DNA of 62,520 nt from Thermoplasmata archaeon (lineage in GTDB: Archaea; Thermoplasmatota; Thermoplasmata; Lutacidiplasmatales; UBA184): positions 1 through 62,520 of the forward strand of contig JAGWLG010000018.1 of NCBI GenBank assembly GCA_028864975.1, read 5' to 3'. The translations under genes were made by a program, and so were the position numbers. Under the pieces are notes generated by a model. It worked only from the letters and a program-made list of their open reading frames with translations, ran no database searches and was not told the DNA's origin. Below are positions 7,292 to 17,189 of the stretch, one piece after another (position 1 is the first letter of the stretch; the number at the start of each line of letters is the position of its first letter).

Positions 7292-8602
7292 TCACAGCAC
7301 ATCCGCGAGCAGGTCCGGTTCCTCCCCTTGGTTGGGGCTGACCGCCTCCCGACGTACTCCACTCGACGGGTTGACGGAGCCTCCCGGAGTAGGCCTCGTT
7401 CCGGGTTCCCCACCTCGTGGCACATCTGCAGGCTCGAGAGTGATTCCCGAGCGTCGGCGAGGTGCCTGCCCGTGTGTCTGCATCTTGCGTCGGACAAGAA
7501 CGCCGATCAGGGCCGCAGCAACCGCGAGGACGGCCACCAGGACGATCAACCATCCGAGGGCGAACGGCGAGCCCGTCCACGGGAGGCCGGGGCCGCCTCC
7601 GTACGCCGGAGGGTGCAAATGAACGGCTTCGATCGCGTTCCAGGAGGCCCCTGCGGAGTCACTAACCTGGAGTGTAACGAGGAAGGTCCAAGGCCCTGTA
7701 GTACGACGGAACGTGTGATTCACCGAGGCATTGGACTGTACTGGGCTCTGGCTCCCATCCCCAAACGTCCATTGGTACCGATACGGGGGCGTCCCGCCGA
7801 CCGCGGCCCCGTCCAGCGTGTAGAGTTCCTCGACCGTTGTTCCGTTAGAAAGCAAACCGGAGTCGAAGTACTGGGTGGCAAGAACGAACTTGCCGCCGGT
7901 TTGAACGAGGATGTCCAGAATGTAGTCGGCACTCGTCCCGCCCCCGGAATAGTTCGCATTCGTGCGGGCCGTGACAACGACCCGGAACTCTCCCGTGGAG
8001 TTGAAGGCGTGGGTGGGATTCTGAGCGTACGAGACGCCACCATCCCCGAAGTCCCACGCTACATCTTGAACTGGGGCTTGGTTCCCGCTCGCGGTGGAGG
8101 TGAAAGCCACAGCGGCCCCCGACGACGTCGCCGTGTAGCTCTCTACGGCGGCAGAGAAATCGAAGTTGTAACCTACATGCCCTGGGGGTGGAACGGTGAG
8201 ATTGTAGGATGCTGTCGCAGTCGTTCCGGCGCGATCAGTGACGATGACGATGTATGCGAATGTTCCGGGCCAGATGAGGTACGCCGCCACAGGACCGGGC
8301 CCCGTCTCACCACCATTCCAGATGTACGAATACGGAGGCAGTCCGCCTGTGGCGTTCGCCGTGAGATTCTCGTTGACATTGGCGTTCCCGGGTGTCGTGG
8401 ACTCGCTGATGGTGACCCGAAGGGGAGCTGCAGAAGGGTCGGCCGTTGACTTGGAGCTAGGGACGGAACCTGACACTTGAGAGGGGACGAGAAGGACCAG
8501 ACCGACCAGGAGCGCAGCGGTGACCCACATGACAGAGCCTACCCCGTGCCTCCCGGCTGGGCACACCCTGATCGTCTGGAGGTACGGCATGGTCCCGTAC
8601 AT
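7292..8602 (-). CDS. PKD-repeat surface protein with C-terminal membrane anchor
   Basis: 436 residues. Seen: an N-terminal signal segment (about residues 25-45), three PKD-like domains marked by W-D-F-G-D-G or W-T-F-G-D-G and following N-x-T-H-x-F/Y patterns, many N-glycosylation sites, one transmembrane helix near residue 350, and a cytosolic tail ending D-L-L-A-D-V-L. Known: PKD domains are extracellular Ig-like folds in archaeal surface proteins. The true start may be one of two downstream Mets. It is divergent from a regulator paralogous to the one at 48987, whose neighbour is also a PKD protein with a related tail (P-M-A-D-A-L). Likely an adhesin or S-layer-associated protein. Confidence 0.75.
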   Translation of the reverse strand: MYGTMPYLQTIRVCPAGRHGVGSVMWVTAALLVGLVLLVPSQVSGSVPSSKSTADPSAAPLRVTISESTTPGNANVNENLTANATGGLPPYSYIWNGGETGPGPVAAYLIWPGTFAYIVIVTDRAGTTATASYNLTVPPPGHVGYNFDFSAAVESYTATSSGAAVAFTSTASGNQAPVQDVAWDFGDGGVSYAQNPTHAFNSTGEFRVVVTARTNANYSGGGTSADYILDILVQTGGKFVLATQYFDSGLLSNGTTVEELYTLDGAAVGGTPPYRYQWTFGDGSQSPVQSNASVNHTFRRTTGPWTFLVTLQVSDSAGASWNAIEAVHLHPPAYGGGPGLPWTGSPFALGWLIVLVAVLAVAAALIGVLVRRKMQTHGQAPRRRSGITLEPADVPRGGEPGTRPTPGGSVNPSSGVRREAVSPNQGEEPDLLADVL

Positions 8603-8613
8603 GAGTTGGTCGC

Positions 8614-8622
8614 CAACCTATT
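8614..8622. promoter_or_regulatory. TATA-like box between PKD gene and regulator
   Basis: CTATTTACG in GC-rich DNA. It is 40-48 nt upstream of an in-frame GTG at 8662 of the regulator, making an internal start plausible. Confidence 0.3.
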
Positions 8623-8628
8623 TACGAC

Positions 8629-9717
8629 GTGGTCCGGCTTTCCCTCGATAATCCGTTCCGAGTGCTAGACCTTGTAAGGGGGGTTCAGCTCTCCCGACAC
8701 GTGGAGGCCCTCACTCACGCCGAGGCCCTCGTCTTCGAGGCGCTCCTCGGGGGAGACGGCCTGGAGTCCGACCGGTCGAGGCGGACACGGACGGGCCTCC
8801 CCAAGTCCACCTACCAAGAGGCAAAGGGTCGTCTCTATGGCGAGGGCTGGCTTGAGGACCGATTCATTCCAAGCCCGCTCGCGGTCGGCGCCGACACGAT
8901 AGAGTTTCGCGTTTCGCAGCCTGTGGCCGAGCGTCGTCAGACCTTTGCGCTCGCTCTCGAGCAGGACCCAACGACCGTGCTGCTTTGGGAGGGGGTGCAG
9001 TCACTGTTCTCTGTGCGCTTCCTCAACCGGCGTCGTTCGAAGCAGGGGAACCTCGAGGAACGAGATGAGGAGGACTTCTCTCTGCGAGCTGAGCCGGAGC
9101 AAGTGCGGGTCTACTTCGACTTCGAGGGATGCTGGTCCGCGCTTCCGGGCCTCCTGCCACCATCCGTCTATCCCCGAACCCTTCCGGGGGCTTTGCCGCG
9201 GTCAGGTGGAACTCAGATGTCTCCGGCCCATCTCTCGGCGCTCCGCGAACTGGTCTCTCGTCCATTTACCGACAGGAAAGGGAGCGGGACTCCCCCACAG
9301 TCCGGCCCGCACTTCTTGCCGCGAAGCCAGCGCCATCTTCTATCGGAAAGCGTCGCCGCCTGGCGGGTCCTGCCGAAGTTGGGTCGACCCATCACCGTCG
9401 GCAGCGCGACCGTTCGTCAGCTCGTTCTCGTGACAGGGGCACGTCAGCCCGACTCGAGCTTTGACGGGCTCCTCCCGGCCTTGGCCGCGGATTGCGGTGC
9501 ACACCCTTTCCTCGTCGCGGAGGACGAAGAACAGGTCATCCTTGGACTCCTATCGCTCGGTCCCCTACCAGGCCAGGAAGTGCGGTCGTCGAGTCCCCGT
9601 CCGTCTGTGCTCGGAACGGTGAAACGGTTCGCCCGTCAGGTCAGGATCATCCGTGAGGACCTCGCTACACTGCGGGTCCCGGTCGATCACCGGTACGACC
9701 GCTTTTTCACGTCGTAG
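8629..9717 (+). CDS. Winged-helix regulator paired with PKD surface protein
   Basis: 362 residues from the ATG; GTG at 8662 is an alternative start. Seen: an N-terminal helical segment with a probable recognition helix (S-T-Y-Q-E-A-K-G-R-L-Y-G-E-G-W-L-E-D-R), then a large domain with V-Y-F-D-F-E-G-C-W, Y-P-R-T-L-P and L-P-R-S-Q-R-H-L-L. The protein at 48987 shares these in the same order (S-S-Y-R-L-A-Q-K-R-L-Y, Y-Y-D-F-E-G-A-W, Y-P-R-P-L-P, L-P-G-S-Q-R-R-L-L). Both are divergent from a PKD surface-protein gene. I infer a DNA-binding regulator with a ligand-sensing domain controlling its neighbour. The family has no name I can assign. Confidence 0.65.
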   Translation: MVRLSLDNPFRVLDLVRGVQLSRHVEALTHAEALVFEALLGGDGLESDRSRRTRTGLPKSTYQEAKGRLYGEGWLEDRFIPSPLAVGADTIEFRVSQPVAERRQTFALALEQDPTTVLLWEGVQSLFSVRFLNRRRSKQGNLEERDEEDFSLRAEPEQVRVYFDFEGCWSALPGLLPPSVYPRTLPGALPRSGGTQMSPAHLSALRELVSRPFTDRKGSGTPPQSGPHFLPRSQRHLLSESVAAWRVLPKLGRPITVGSATVRQLVLVTGARQPDSSFDGLLPALAADCGAHPFLVAEDEEQVILGLLSLGPLPGQEVRSSSPRPSVLGTVKRFARQVRIIREDLATLRVPVDHRYDRFFTS

Positions 9718-9753
9718 ATGAGCCGGGTGATCCGGCCAGCGTTCAGCCAGGGT

Positions 9754-10125
9754 TCAGGGTGCCGGTGGAGGGTGGGCCAGGATGAGGGCAGAGGCTGATA
9801 CCACTCCCGCCAGGACGAGAGAGGCCACGTAGATGATTGCCTCCCTTCCGGCGACACGCGCACGAATCATCGCGATGGAAAACAGGACGACGACCATGGC
9901 CGCCATGAGGAGGAACAGGAACAAGGATGCTCCTGAGCCGGGCTGGACGACGGCTCCGAACAAGATTTGGGAAGAGACAAGCCAGACTCCGACTGTGACA
10001 GCCCCAAGCAGTAGGGAAGGGCGGACTCTCATCCTTGAAGGGGGGGACGAGTGGGCGGCCGCTTGCATGATCTCGGTCACCTCAGAGGCTTTCCTGCGGT
10101 TCAACACATCGCCATTCTGGGCCAC
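9754..10125 (-). CDS. Small membrane protein, three TM helices
   Basis: 123 residues from a GTG. Seen: a soluble N-terminus of about 35 residues, then three hydrophobic helices (about 37-58, 66-85, 95-115) with a basic turn (R-A-R-V-A-G-R) between the second and third. It lies between the regulator and the giant receptor gene and is on the same strand as the latter. No family recognised. Confidence 0.55.
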   Translation of the reverse strand: MAQNGDVLNRRKASEVTEIMQAAAHSSPPSRMRVRPSLLLGAVTVGVWLVSSQILFGAVVQPGSGASLFLFLLMAAMVVVLFSIAMIRARVAGREAIIYVASLVLAGVVSASALILAHPPPAP

Positions 10126-10207
10126 CTCGGAGAAGTAGGGCCGTCCGAGAAAGGCTCACTTGCCTCCTCCCTCAAGGGCGAGGCGCCCGTAGTCGCCCGG
10201 ACGGCGC

Positions 10208-13200
10208 TCACTCCTCTGGCGGTCGCTCGTCCATCAAGGAGGGTCCAGGCGGAGGAAGGGGGCCGGGCGGGTCCTTCTGCGCGTCCTTCAGCGTGAACGA
10301 AATCCTCGGCCGCGGCGGCTCAGGCACCGCGTTCTCGTTCTCCACCATCCGGTGGAACCAGAAACCCTCCTTCTTGCGGCCCTTGACCTTCCAGTGATTG
10401 AGCTCCTTCAGCTCCCCCACGTAGCCCCAGAATTCCCCGTCGCTCATGCCCAGGTCCGCGACCGCCTCGCGGACCATCCTCTCGGGAACGTAGCCCGCCC
10501 CTTCGGGTATCGCCGCGTCCAGGCGGTCCAGGGCCTCCTTCCGTCGTAGACCCAGCGCCTGCTCGGTCTCGGCCTTCTGCCGGTCGAGCTCGGCGGCAGC
10601 TTCCTCGGACGCGGCGCCGTTCGACCCGTTGGGGAGACGGTAGGTCGTCCGTCCGTTCACGCCCGAGGCCACGACCTTCCCGCTGCTGACGAGGACCACG
10701 AGCTGCGTCTCCACGTCCTCCCGGGGCATCTTCTTCGCCTCGGCGACTGCGCTGACCAGTCCGTCCTTCGTCTCGTTGGGGTAGGCCTTCAGGTGGGCCA
10801 TCGCTTCGGACGTGATGTCGTTCGGGTCCGAGGTAGAGGAGGAGCACGGGCTTCCCCCCGTGCGGCCCCTCGTCTTCCTCTTCCGGGAGAGCATCACGAG
10901 CCAGAGGACCGCCGAGAAGACCGCGACGACGATCAGGACGCCAGCGAGGAAGACCTCGCCGAGGGGGAGGGCACCGCCACCGGTCGGCGCCGGGAGGTAG
11001 GCCGAGAGGTCGGGCTGGAAGAGGAAGGGAGCGGAGGTGCGGTTGAGGCTGTTCTCTGCCTGGAGGTAGATGGAGGCGACGGGGTTCCCGCGGGTTACCT
11101 GAACGACGAGCGTGAGAAACCCGTAGATCGGGCCTCCCAAGGGATCGCCGCTCGCTGAGCTCCGCACCGGCCCCCAGGTCTCCGATGTGAGGCACGCTTG
11201 GGTCGCGAGGTCGGAGCAGGCGCGGGCAAAGCCGGTGCCCCCGTACATCCCATTGGCGTAGAACTCGAGGACCAGGGCGACGCTGTACTCCCCGCCAGAG
11301 AGCGCCTTGACGCTGGTCACGGAGTCGATGAAGCCATTGGTGATGACGGGAGAGAAGTCCGCGAGGCCGAGGACCGGGAGCCCGAGGGCGAGCGAGATAG
11401 CGGAGCCCCCTCCGCTGTCGTTGACGAGGACGTGAACCCAATGGCTCCCCGTGGTGGGGAAGGCGCGCGAGAACGACGACCCGCCCGCGTAGTGCCCGTC
11501 GTCGAACTCCCAGAGGTAGGCGTACGGGGAAGTTCCGTTCTTCACGCAGGTGAGATTGAGCGTGAAGGGGTCGCCGGCCCAGAGCGAGGTCGTGTTCGCG
11601 GTGGGAGCGCAGGGAACGGAAAGCCCGGGAACTGCCCGTACCTCGGTGCCTCCGCTCCTCATCTGTCCGTAGGCGTCCCAAACCTCAACTCCGACCCAGG
11701 TCCGGCCCGCGGCGGTCGGAGTGAACAGGTACCAGGGGACGCTAGTCACAGGGTAAGAGGAGTTACCGATGTTCCAATCGTAGGTCAACGTCCCGTTGCC
11801 TCCAGAGATCGCGACAGCGATGTTGTCCGGAGCGCCCACGTCGACGACGGGGGGCGAACTCGAGAGGACAGGCGAACTCAGGTTGTCCATGAGGACCCGC
11901 ACGTAGACGACACCTGACGCGGTGACACCTTCGACGTCCGTCACGTTGAACCAGAACGCGGCGAAGAGGTTCTGGATGGAGAGGCCTAGCGTAAAGTTGA
12001 GCCAAGGGCCTGGACCTGTCCTCTGTATCCACTGCCCCCACGTCTGACCCCAGTGCGACCACCAGGACATGTTGTATGGGCCTTGCCCTCCTGAGAGCGT
12101 TCCGTCCAGCTCGAAGTTGAGACCGGCGAAGGCGGTGAGCGTCTGTCCTTCGCCGACCGTGGACGGACCTGCCCGGGCCGTGATGTTCAGGATCGAGGGG
12201 TCTGCGACCACGGTAGGTTGGGTGATCGTCCGGAGCTGGACGCCCGTCGCGTCCTGGAGGTAGACGATCACGGTGTACACGGCCGTGCCCCCTACCCAGG
12301 CCTTAGCGACCCAGTTGGTGGCCGTTGTGGCGTTCGAACCGTCCCCGAAGTACCATAGGTACGAGAACGGCGCGAGCCCTCCCGTGAAGTTCAGGGTCAG
12401 GTTGTCCGGGACTCCAGCGTCGACCATGGAGAAGTGGGGGGAGAGGACGAGGTTGGAGGCGGTGGGGCTGACCCTGAGGTAGACGCTCGCCGCAGTGCTC
12501 TGCCCGACAGCGTCGACCACCCAGAAATTGACCGTGTAGTTCGCAGCATGGGACCACGAGTAAGAGAGGGCCGTGCCACCACCCATCGACCCGACGGTCC
12601 CGTTGTAGTCCCAAGTCGTCGTGTAGGGGGCCGTGCCACCTCTGAAAGAGGCAGCAAAAGACGTGGTCGCGGTAACCTCGTCCGGGAGGGTCCCCCAGGT
12701 CGTTACCGAGAAGCTTCCCACGCTGGCGTTGACGTAGAGACGGGCCAGGGCAGGGTTGACGAGGACCGTGCCGTTGGCGTACCAGGCCATCCCTCCTGCG
12801 TCGCGAATGGTCGCCTCGATGGTGTGGAGTCCGAGCCACGACGCGAGGATGGGGCAGACGAGGGGCCCGTCCCCCGAAGCGGTCGAGGAGCAGGCAACTC
12901 CCCCCCCAGTGGTGTCGTTCCACCAGAACGAGAAGCTTGGGATCCCGTGGACGAGTTGCGTGGAGGCGTTGCTGTTCATCCCGAAGTCTAGCACCGCAGG
13001 GAGGCTGATCGACGCGGGCGCGAGGGGCCAATATACGGTCTCGGTCAGGGTGACCGTCGTGTTCCAACCGGTGCTGTCCTCGACGCTGGCCGTGATGGAG
13101 TAGGTGCCCGGCTGGGTGTACTTCAGACCGAATTGGTAGTTCGGCCCTCCCTGCGGGGCGCCGCAGACGACCCCTACGAGAATCGACCCGGGGGCATCGA

Positions 13201-16200
13201 TACAGGGCCGATAGAAAGGAGTCCCCTGGCTGTAGTTGAGTTGGAGAAGGAGGCTCTGGTTTGCGTAGGCAACCGAACTCCCGCGAGCGAACCAGGGTAC
13301 GACAATTGGGTCAAGGGCGACAGTGAAGGACTTCTGAGGGCTGAACGACGAGCCACCCAGTGTATCGTTCACGTACGCAGTGACAGTGAAGGTGCCAGCG
13401 GTGGAGGGGTAACAGACCAGAGTGCTCGTGTTGGCTGTCGGGCAGGGCAACCCCTGGTACCAGATGCTGAAGGTCCCTGAACCTCCCGTCGCGTTGCCCC
13501 AGAGAGTCAGACTCTCCCCAAGGTCGAGGTTCGTTCGGTTCAGGGCGAGCGAGATCGAAGGATTGCTGTGGACAACGAAGGACAATGTAGGTGAAACCAC
13601 CTGGTACCCGTTCGTGTCGATTACGGTCACCCAGATAGGGAAGGTCCCTGCGGTAGTGGGTGTACACGATAGGGAACTGGTGTTCACACTCGAGCAGCTA
13701 CTTGGCAACCCTGCCCACGAATACCGATAGTAGTTGCTCGCCCCGCCGGTCGGGGCCGCGCCATAGGTCACCGGCTGGTTCACGTCGACCGAGTATTGGC
13801 TGGCAGACGGGGCGCCCACCGATGGATCCCCCAGGATGGTGAACGCGAGCGTCCCGCTCGTCGCGGTGAACCCGTGGGTATCCTTCACCTGTACCGAGAT
13901 GGAGGAGGACCCGGTCGCCGTCGGGGAGCACGAGATCGCCGAGGCGTTGGACGCGGCGCACCCCGCGGGGAGACCGCTCCAGGTCCACGTGTAGACCCCC
14001 GTCCCTCCCGTGGTCGTGGTGCTGAACGTCGTCGTCTGCCCCAGGTCGATCGACCAGGGGGAGGCGGCGGGCGAGGTCGTGGAGGGGACGGGATAGACCG
14101 AGAAGATGACCGCCCCGCCGGTCGCGGGCGGGCTTCCGTCGGAGTCGTCGACCACGACGTTCGTCGAGTAGGTCCCGACGGCCGTGGGGGTGCACGAGAG
14201 GCTCGCGGAGGTTCCCGAGGGGGTGCACCCGGGGGGCAGCCCGCCCCAGGAGTAGGAGTAGGAACCCATACCTCCCTCCGATCCGGCCGCGACGAAGTTC
14301 TCCGACTGCCCCAGCTCGACCTGGGGGCGGCTCAGGGCGGGGCCGATGGCCTCGAGAGCCCTCCCGAACGTCCAGGTGTCCTGATCGGCCCCTCCACCGT
14401 AGAGGAGGTCGTACCCCGCACCGGTGTCGTTCACGAGCCCCGGTGCGCCGCGGGGCCCGGGGGTCGTGGCGAACGGGAGCTGCGACCACTGGCCGTTGCG
14501 GAAGGACCAGGAGTCGCCAAGGTTCCCGCCGCTGGCGGCCACCCCTCCGAAGAGGAGGACGGGGAGACCGTCGGCCATCCCCGCGCTGTCCCTCGCGCTC
14601 GGCGCCGAGCTCGGGGTCTGCTGGGACCATGTGCTCCCCGTGAACTCCCAGGTGTCGCCCATCTCCGACCCACCGTACCCTCCGAAGAGGAGGACCTCGC
14701 CACCGGCGCTCAGGTCCGTCGCCATCGACGGGTCCTCACGGCTGGAGGGAGAGGTGGTCGGGGTGAGCTGCTGCCAACCGTTCGCGTACTGCCAGGTGTC
14801 GCTGACGAACCCGCTCGAAGGTGTGTTGCCCCCGAAGAGGATCACCGACGGGATGATCGGCCCGCCCTGCACGCGATAGTTCGCCATCCCTGCCGCGTAC
14901 CGCTCGGGCGGACACTCCACGAGTCCGCCCGACTGGACGAGCGTGCAGGAGCTCCCCGAGTTGTACGTGCTGAGCTCGTGCCAGGCGCCCGCGGTGAACT
15001 CCCACGTGTCGCCGAGGAAGGAGTTCCCGATCCCGGCGTTCCATCCGCCGTAGAGGAGGACGTACTGGTCGAACAGATCGTAGACCATGCTCGCCGCCGC
15101 CCGAGGGTCCGGGCAACCCACCGTCGCCCCGGTCTTGAGGAGCGTGCACTGCCCTGCGGTCGCCTGGGCGCTCTCGAGCTCGGTCCATGTCCCCCCCGCG
15201 TAGGTCCAGGTGTCGCCAAGAACGACCCCGCCCGAAGTGATCCCGCCGAAGAGGACCACGTACCCATCCGCCACGTCGTACGCCAACCCCTCGGAGTTAC
15301 GCGCCGCGGGGTCCTGGGCGGGAGCCAACGCGCCCCAGGCACCGCCCCTCCAGACGAACGTGGTCCAGGCCTCGTACGGAGGCGTGGCGGTCCCGCTCCC
15401 TCCGAAGAGGAGCGGGGCGCCCTCGGCCGGGTCGTAGGTGAGTCCCTCCCCGTACCGAGCGGAGATGGAAGTGGTGCCGAGCGAGGTCCAGGCGCCCGCG
15501 ACGTACTTCCACGCGTCCGTCATCGGAGAGCCGTCGTTCCCCGCGTAGAGGAGTACGTAGCCGTCCGTGGAGTCCCACGTGCTGGCCCCCCAGATCCTCC
15601 CGGGTGGCGCGGTCGGGAGCTGCGCGGTGACGTTGGTCCAGGTTCCCCCCAGGTACTCCCAGGTGTCGGAGAGGAGGTGGGTCGAGTCGCCGCTGAAGAG
15701 GAGGGCGTAGCCATCGGCCGCATCGAAGGCAAGGCTCGAGCCGAACCGGCCGGAGGGAGCGGAGGGGGGAGTGAGCTCGGACCACGCCCCTCCCTTGAAC
15801 GTCCAGGTGTCGTCGAAGAGGTAGCCGTTCGAGCTCTGGCCTCCGAAGAGAAGGACGTACCCGTCCGCGGCGTCGAAGGCCATCGAGGCCCAATGGCGTG
15901 CGGGCGGGGAGGAGGTGGAGGAGGCCTCGCTCCATTGGCCACCCTTGAACTCCCACGTGTCGCCAAGAACGCCCCAGTCGTTGGTCCCCCCGAAGAGCAG
16001 CACAACCCCATCGGCCGGGTCGTAGGCCATCGCCGCGCCGCTTCGCTCCCCGGGGGAGATGGTCGGCGTGAGCTGGGTCCAGGCGCCCGAGGCGAACTCC
16101 CACGTGGTCCCCGAGAACGGGCCGGTCGAGCCGTAGGGCGTCCCGCCGAACTCGACGACGTACCCGTCGGCCGCGTCGTAGGCCATGCTCACGTCATGCC

Positions 16201-16666
16201 ACGGTAGAGGCGTGGAGAGCTCGGACCAGCTATCGCCCGAGCCGGCGGTCTGGACGGCGAGCGGGGAGGATGGACGTGAAGATTCGTGCCCAGACATGGG
16301 GGCGGGTGGAGGGGAGGTTTGTGCGAAGGATGCAGGAGACGAGGCGGCGGGCCCCATCCCTCGGTCCAGCGAGGCCTGCGCAGCGGAGAGCTCCTCCGCC
16401 GCGACGCTCGAGGGATCGGAGGAGGAGGTGGACGGGGGGACGACGGGTCGAGAGGGGGAGGGCGAGCGCAGCACGAGGGACGGTGCGGGTCCTGGGGAAG
16501 GGGCGTGCGTCGGGAAGGCACCCGCCTCCGAGGGCGAGGGCATGGGGGAAGGCGCGAAGGGAAGGGGCGGGGCGTGGTGCGGGCTCCCCGCAGGAGCGAG
16601 AGGGAGGAACCCCGCGACAGCGAGGAAGGCGAGGAGGAGAGGGAGGGCGGTGAGGGGCCGCATCAT
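10208..16666 (-). CDS. Giant Kelch/PKD surface receptor with cytoplasmic winged-helix-like tail
   Basis: 2152 residues. Seen in order: signal peptide (1-30), Ser/Pro-rich spacer (to about 140), a long series of Kelch or galactose-oxidase-like repeats (about 145-715; repeated Y-D-x-A-D-G-Y-V-x-L-F-G-G and D-T-W-x-F-x-x-G-x-W), many Ig/PKD-like domains (about 720-1890), one transmembrane helix (about 1903-1926), then about 220 cytosolic residues. The tail has two segments that look like winged helices (about 1950-2012 and 2050-2110) around a charged coiled region. Known: such repeats make extracellular beta-propellers and Ig-like rods. An outside sensor joined to an inside DNA-binding-like domain suggests a one-component transmembrane regulator (inference). 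Confidence 0.75.
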   Translation of the reverse strand: MMRPLTALPLLLAFLAVAGFLPLAPAGSPHHAPPLPFAPSPMPSPSEAGAFPTHAPSPGPAPSLVLRSPSPSRPVVPPSTSSSDPSSVAAEELSAAQASLDRGMGPAASSPASFAQTSPPPAPMSGHESSRPSSPLAVQTAGSGDSWSELSTPLPWHDVSMAYDAADGYVVEFGGTPYGSTGPFSGTTWEFASGAWTQLTPTISPGERSGAAMAYDPADGVVLLFGGTNDWGVLGDTWEFKGGQWSEASSTSSPPARHWASMAFDAADGYVLLFGGQSSNGYLFDDTWTFKGGAWSELTPPSAPSGRFGSSLAFDAADGYALLFSGDSTHLLSDTWEYLGGTWTNVTAQLPTAPPGRIWGASTWDSTDGYVLLYAGNDGSPMTDAWKYVAGAWTSLGTTSISARYGEGLTYDPAEGAPLLFGGSGTATPPYEAWTTFVWRGGAWGALAPAQDPAARNSEGLAYDVADGYVVLFGGITSGGVVLGDTWTYAGGTWTELESAQATAGQCTLLKTGATVGCPDPRAAASMVYDLFDQYVLLYGGWNAGIGNSFLGDTWEFTAGAWHELSTYNSGSSCTLVQSGGLVECPPERYAAGMANYRVQGGPIIPSVILFGGNTPSSGFVSDTWQYANGWQQLTPTTSPSSREDPSMATDLSAGGEVLLFGGYGGSEMGDTWEFTGSTWSQQTPSSAPSARDSAGMADGLPVLLFGGVAASGGNLGDSWSFRNGQWSQLPFATTPGPRGAPGLVNDTGAGYDLLYGGGADQDTWTFGRALEAIGPALSRPQVELGQSENFVAAGSEGGMGSYSYSWGGLPPGCTPSGTSASLSCTPTAVGTYSTNVVVDDSDGSPPATGGAVIFSVYPVPSTTSPAASPWSIDLGQTTTFSTTTTGGTGVYTWTWSGLPAGCAASNASAISCSPTATGSSSISVQVKDTHGFTATSGTLAFTILGDPSVGAPSASQYSVDVNQPVTYGAAPTGGASNYYRYSWAGLPSSCSSVNTSSLSCTPTTAGTFPIWVTVIDTNGYQVVSPTLSFVVHSNPSISLALNRTNLDLGESLTLWGNATGGSGTFSIWYQGLPCPTANTSTLVCYPSTAGTFTVTAYVNDTLGGSSFSPQKSFTVALDPIVVPWFARGSSVAYANQSLLLQLNYSQGTPFYRPCIDAPGSILVGVVCGAPQGGPNYQFGLKYTQPGTYSITASVEDSTGWNTTVTLTETVYWPLAPASISLPAVLDFGMNSNASTQLVHGIPSFSFWWNDTTGGGVACSSTASGDGPLVCPILASWLGLHTIEATIRDAGGMAWYANGTVLVNPALARLYVNASVGSFSVTTWGTLPDEVTATTSFAASFRGGTAPYTTTWDYNGTVGSMGGGTALSYSWSHAANYTVNFWVVDAVGQSTAASVYLRVSPTASNLVLSPHFSMVDAGVPDNLTLNFTGGLAPFSYLWYFGDGSNATTATNWVAKAWVGGTAVYTVIVYLQDATGVQLRTITQPTVVADPSILNITARAGPSTVGEGQTLTAFAGLNFELDGTLSGGQGPYNMSWWSHWGQTWGQWIQRTGPGPWLNFTLGLSIQNLFAAFWFNVTDVEGVTASGVVYVRVLMDNLSSPVLSSSPPVVDVGAPDNIAVAISGGNGTLTYDWNIGNSSYPVTSVPWYLFTPTAAGRTWVGVEVWDAYGQMRSGGTEVRAVPGLSVPCAPTANTTSLWAGDPFTLNLTCVKNGTSPYAYLWEFDDGHYAGGSSFSRAFPTTGSHWVHVLVNDSGGGSAISLALGLPVLGLADFSPVITNGFIDSVTSVKALSGGEYSVALVLEFYANGMYGGTGFARACSDLATQACLTSETWGPVRSSASGDPLGGPIYGFLTLVVQVTRGNPVASIYLQAENSLNRTSAPFLFQPDLSAYLPAPTGGGALPLGEVFLAGVLIVVAVFSAVLWLVMLSRKRKTRGRTGGSPCSSSTSDPNDITSEAMAHLKAYPNETKDGLVSAVAEAKKMPREDVETQLVVLVSSGKVVASGVNGRTTYRLPNGSNGAASEEAAAELDRQKAETEQALGLRRKEALDRLDAAIPEGAGYVPERMVREAVADLGMSDGEFWGYVGELKELNHWKVKGRKKEGFWFHRMVENENAVPEPPRPRISFTLKDAQKDPPGPLPPPGPSLMDERPPEE

Positions 16667-16698
16667 GGGGACAGGGCGTGGGCAAAAGCTATGGCATG

Positions 16699-16708
16699 AT
16701 AAATATGA
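16699..16708 (-). promoter_or_regulatory. TATA-like box of the giant receptor gene
   Basis: The minus-strand TCATATTTAT lies 33-42 nt upstream of the ATG at 16666, the only AT-rich block nearby. It predicts a leader of about ten nucleotides. Confidence 0.45.
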
Positions 16709-16794
16709 CGCTCGCCCCGGGCGAGCGTCGATGCAGGGGCGTCAAGGGCGGACACCTGGCGAGGGGACATCGGCCCCTCGGGGCGGTCGGGGGG

Positions 16795-17121
16795 TCATGA
16801 AGGTGACGGCGTACTCAAGCGGCGCCGGGTGCCCCGCAAGCTAGGGCGTGACGCGGGGCCCTGCACCGCCTTGGCGGGGAGTCGAAGACCTCGCCGTGGT
16901 CGCAGAGGCGCATCGGGCGATGTTCCAGGGGCGGGTGGGTCCACGCCTCCCCCGCACTGCCGAAGCTTGGAAACGGCCGCGGGAGCAAGCGACATCACGA
17001 CGAAAGCGACCAGGAGACCTAGAACTAGCAGCGCAGCTCCCGTGGTTCCCTCTCCGACACTCCCTAGGACATTCACCCCGTCCAGGTAGGAGAAGAGGAG
17101 CGCGCAGCCGAACCAGGCCAA
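16795..17121 (-). CDS. Small membrane protein
   Basis: 108 residues. Seen: two hydrophobic segments (about 1-15 and 27-50) followed by a Pro/Arg-rich cytosolic tail with two adjacent prolines and basic clusters. The tail is low complexity, and another frame is open on the opposite strand, so the assignment is moderate. No family recognised. Confidence 0.4.
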   Translation of the reverse strand: MAWFGCALLFSYLDGVNVLGSVGEGTTGAALLVLGLLVAFVVMSLAPAAVSKLRQCGGGVDPPAPGTSPDAPLRPRRGLRLPAKAVQGPASRPSLRGTRRRLSTPSPS

Positions 17122-17189
17122 GCGTCCGCCCGGCCCTTGAATTCAGATTGCGCGCTCACGTTTCCCAGCGTGGCACGTCCGAGCACTCC

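Noticed and set aside
13796..16207. 803-residue plus-strand frame
   Set aside because: Shadow of the Kelch repeats on the other strand; no domain features.
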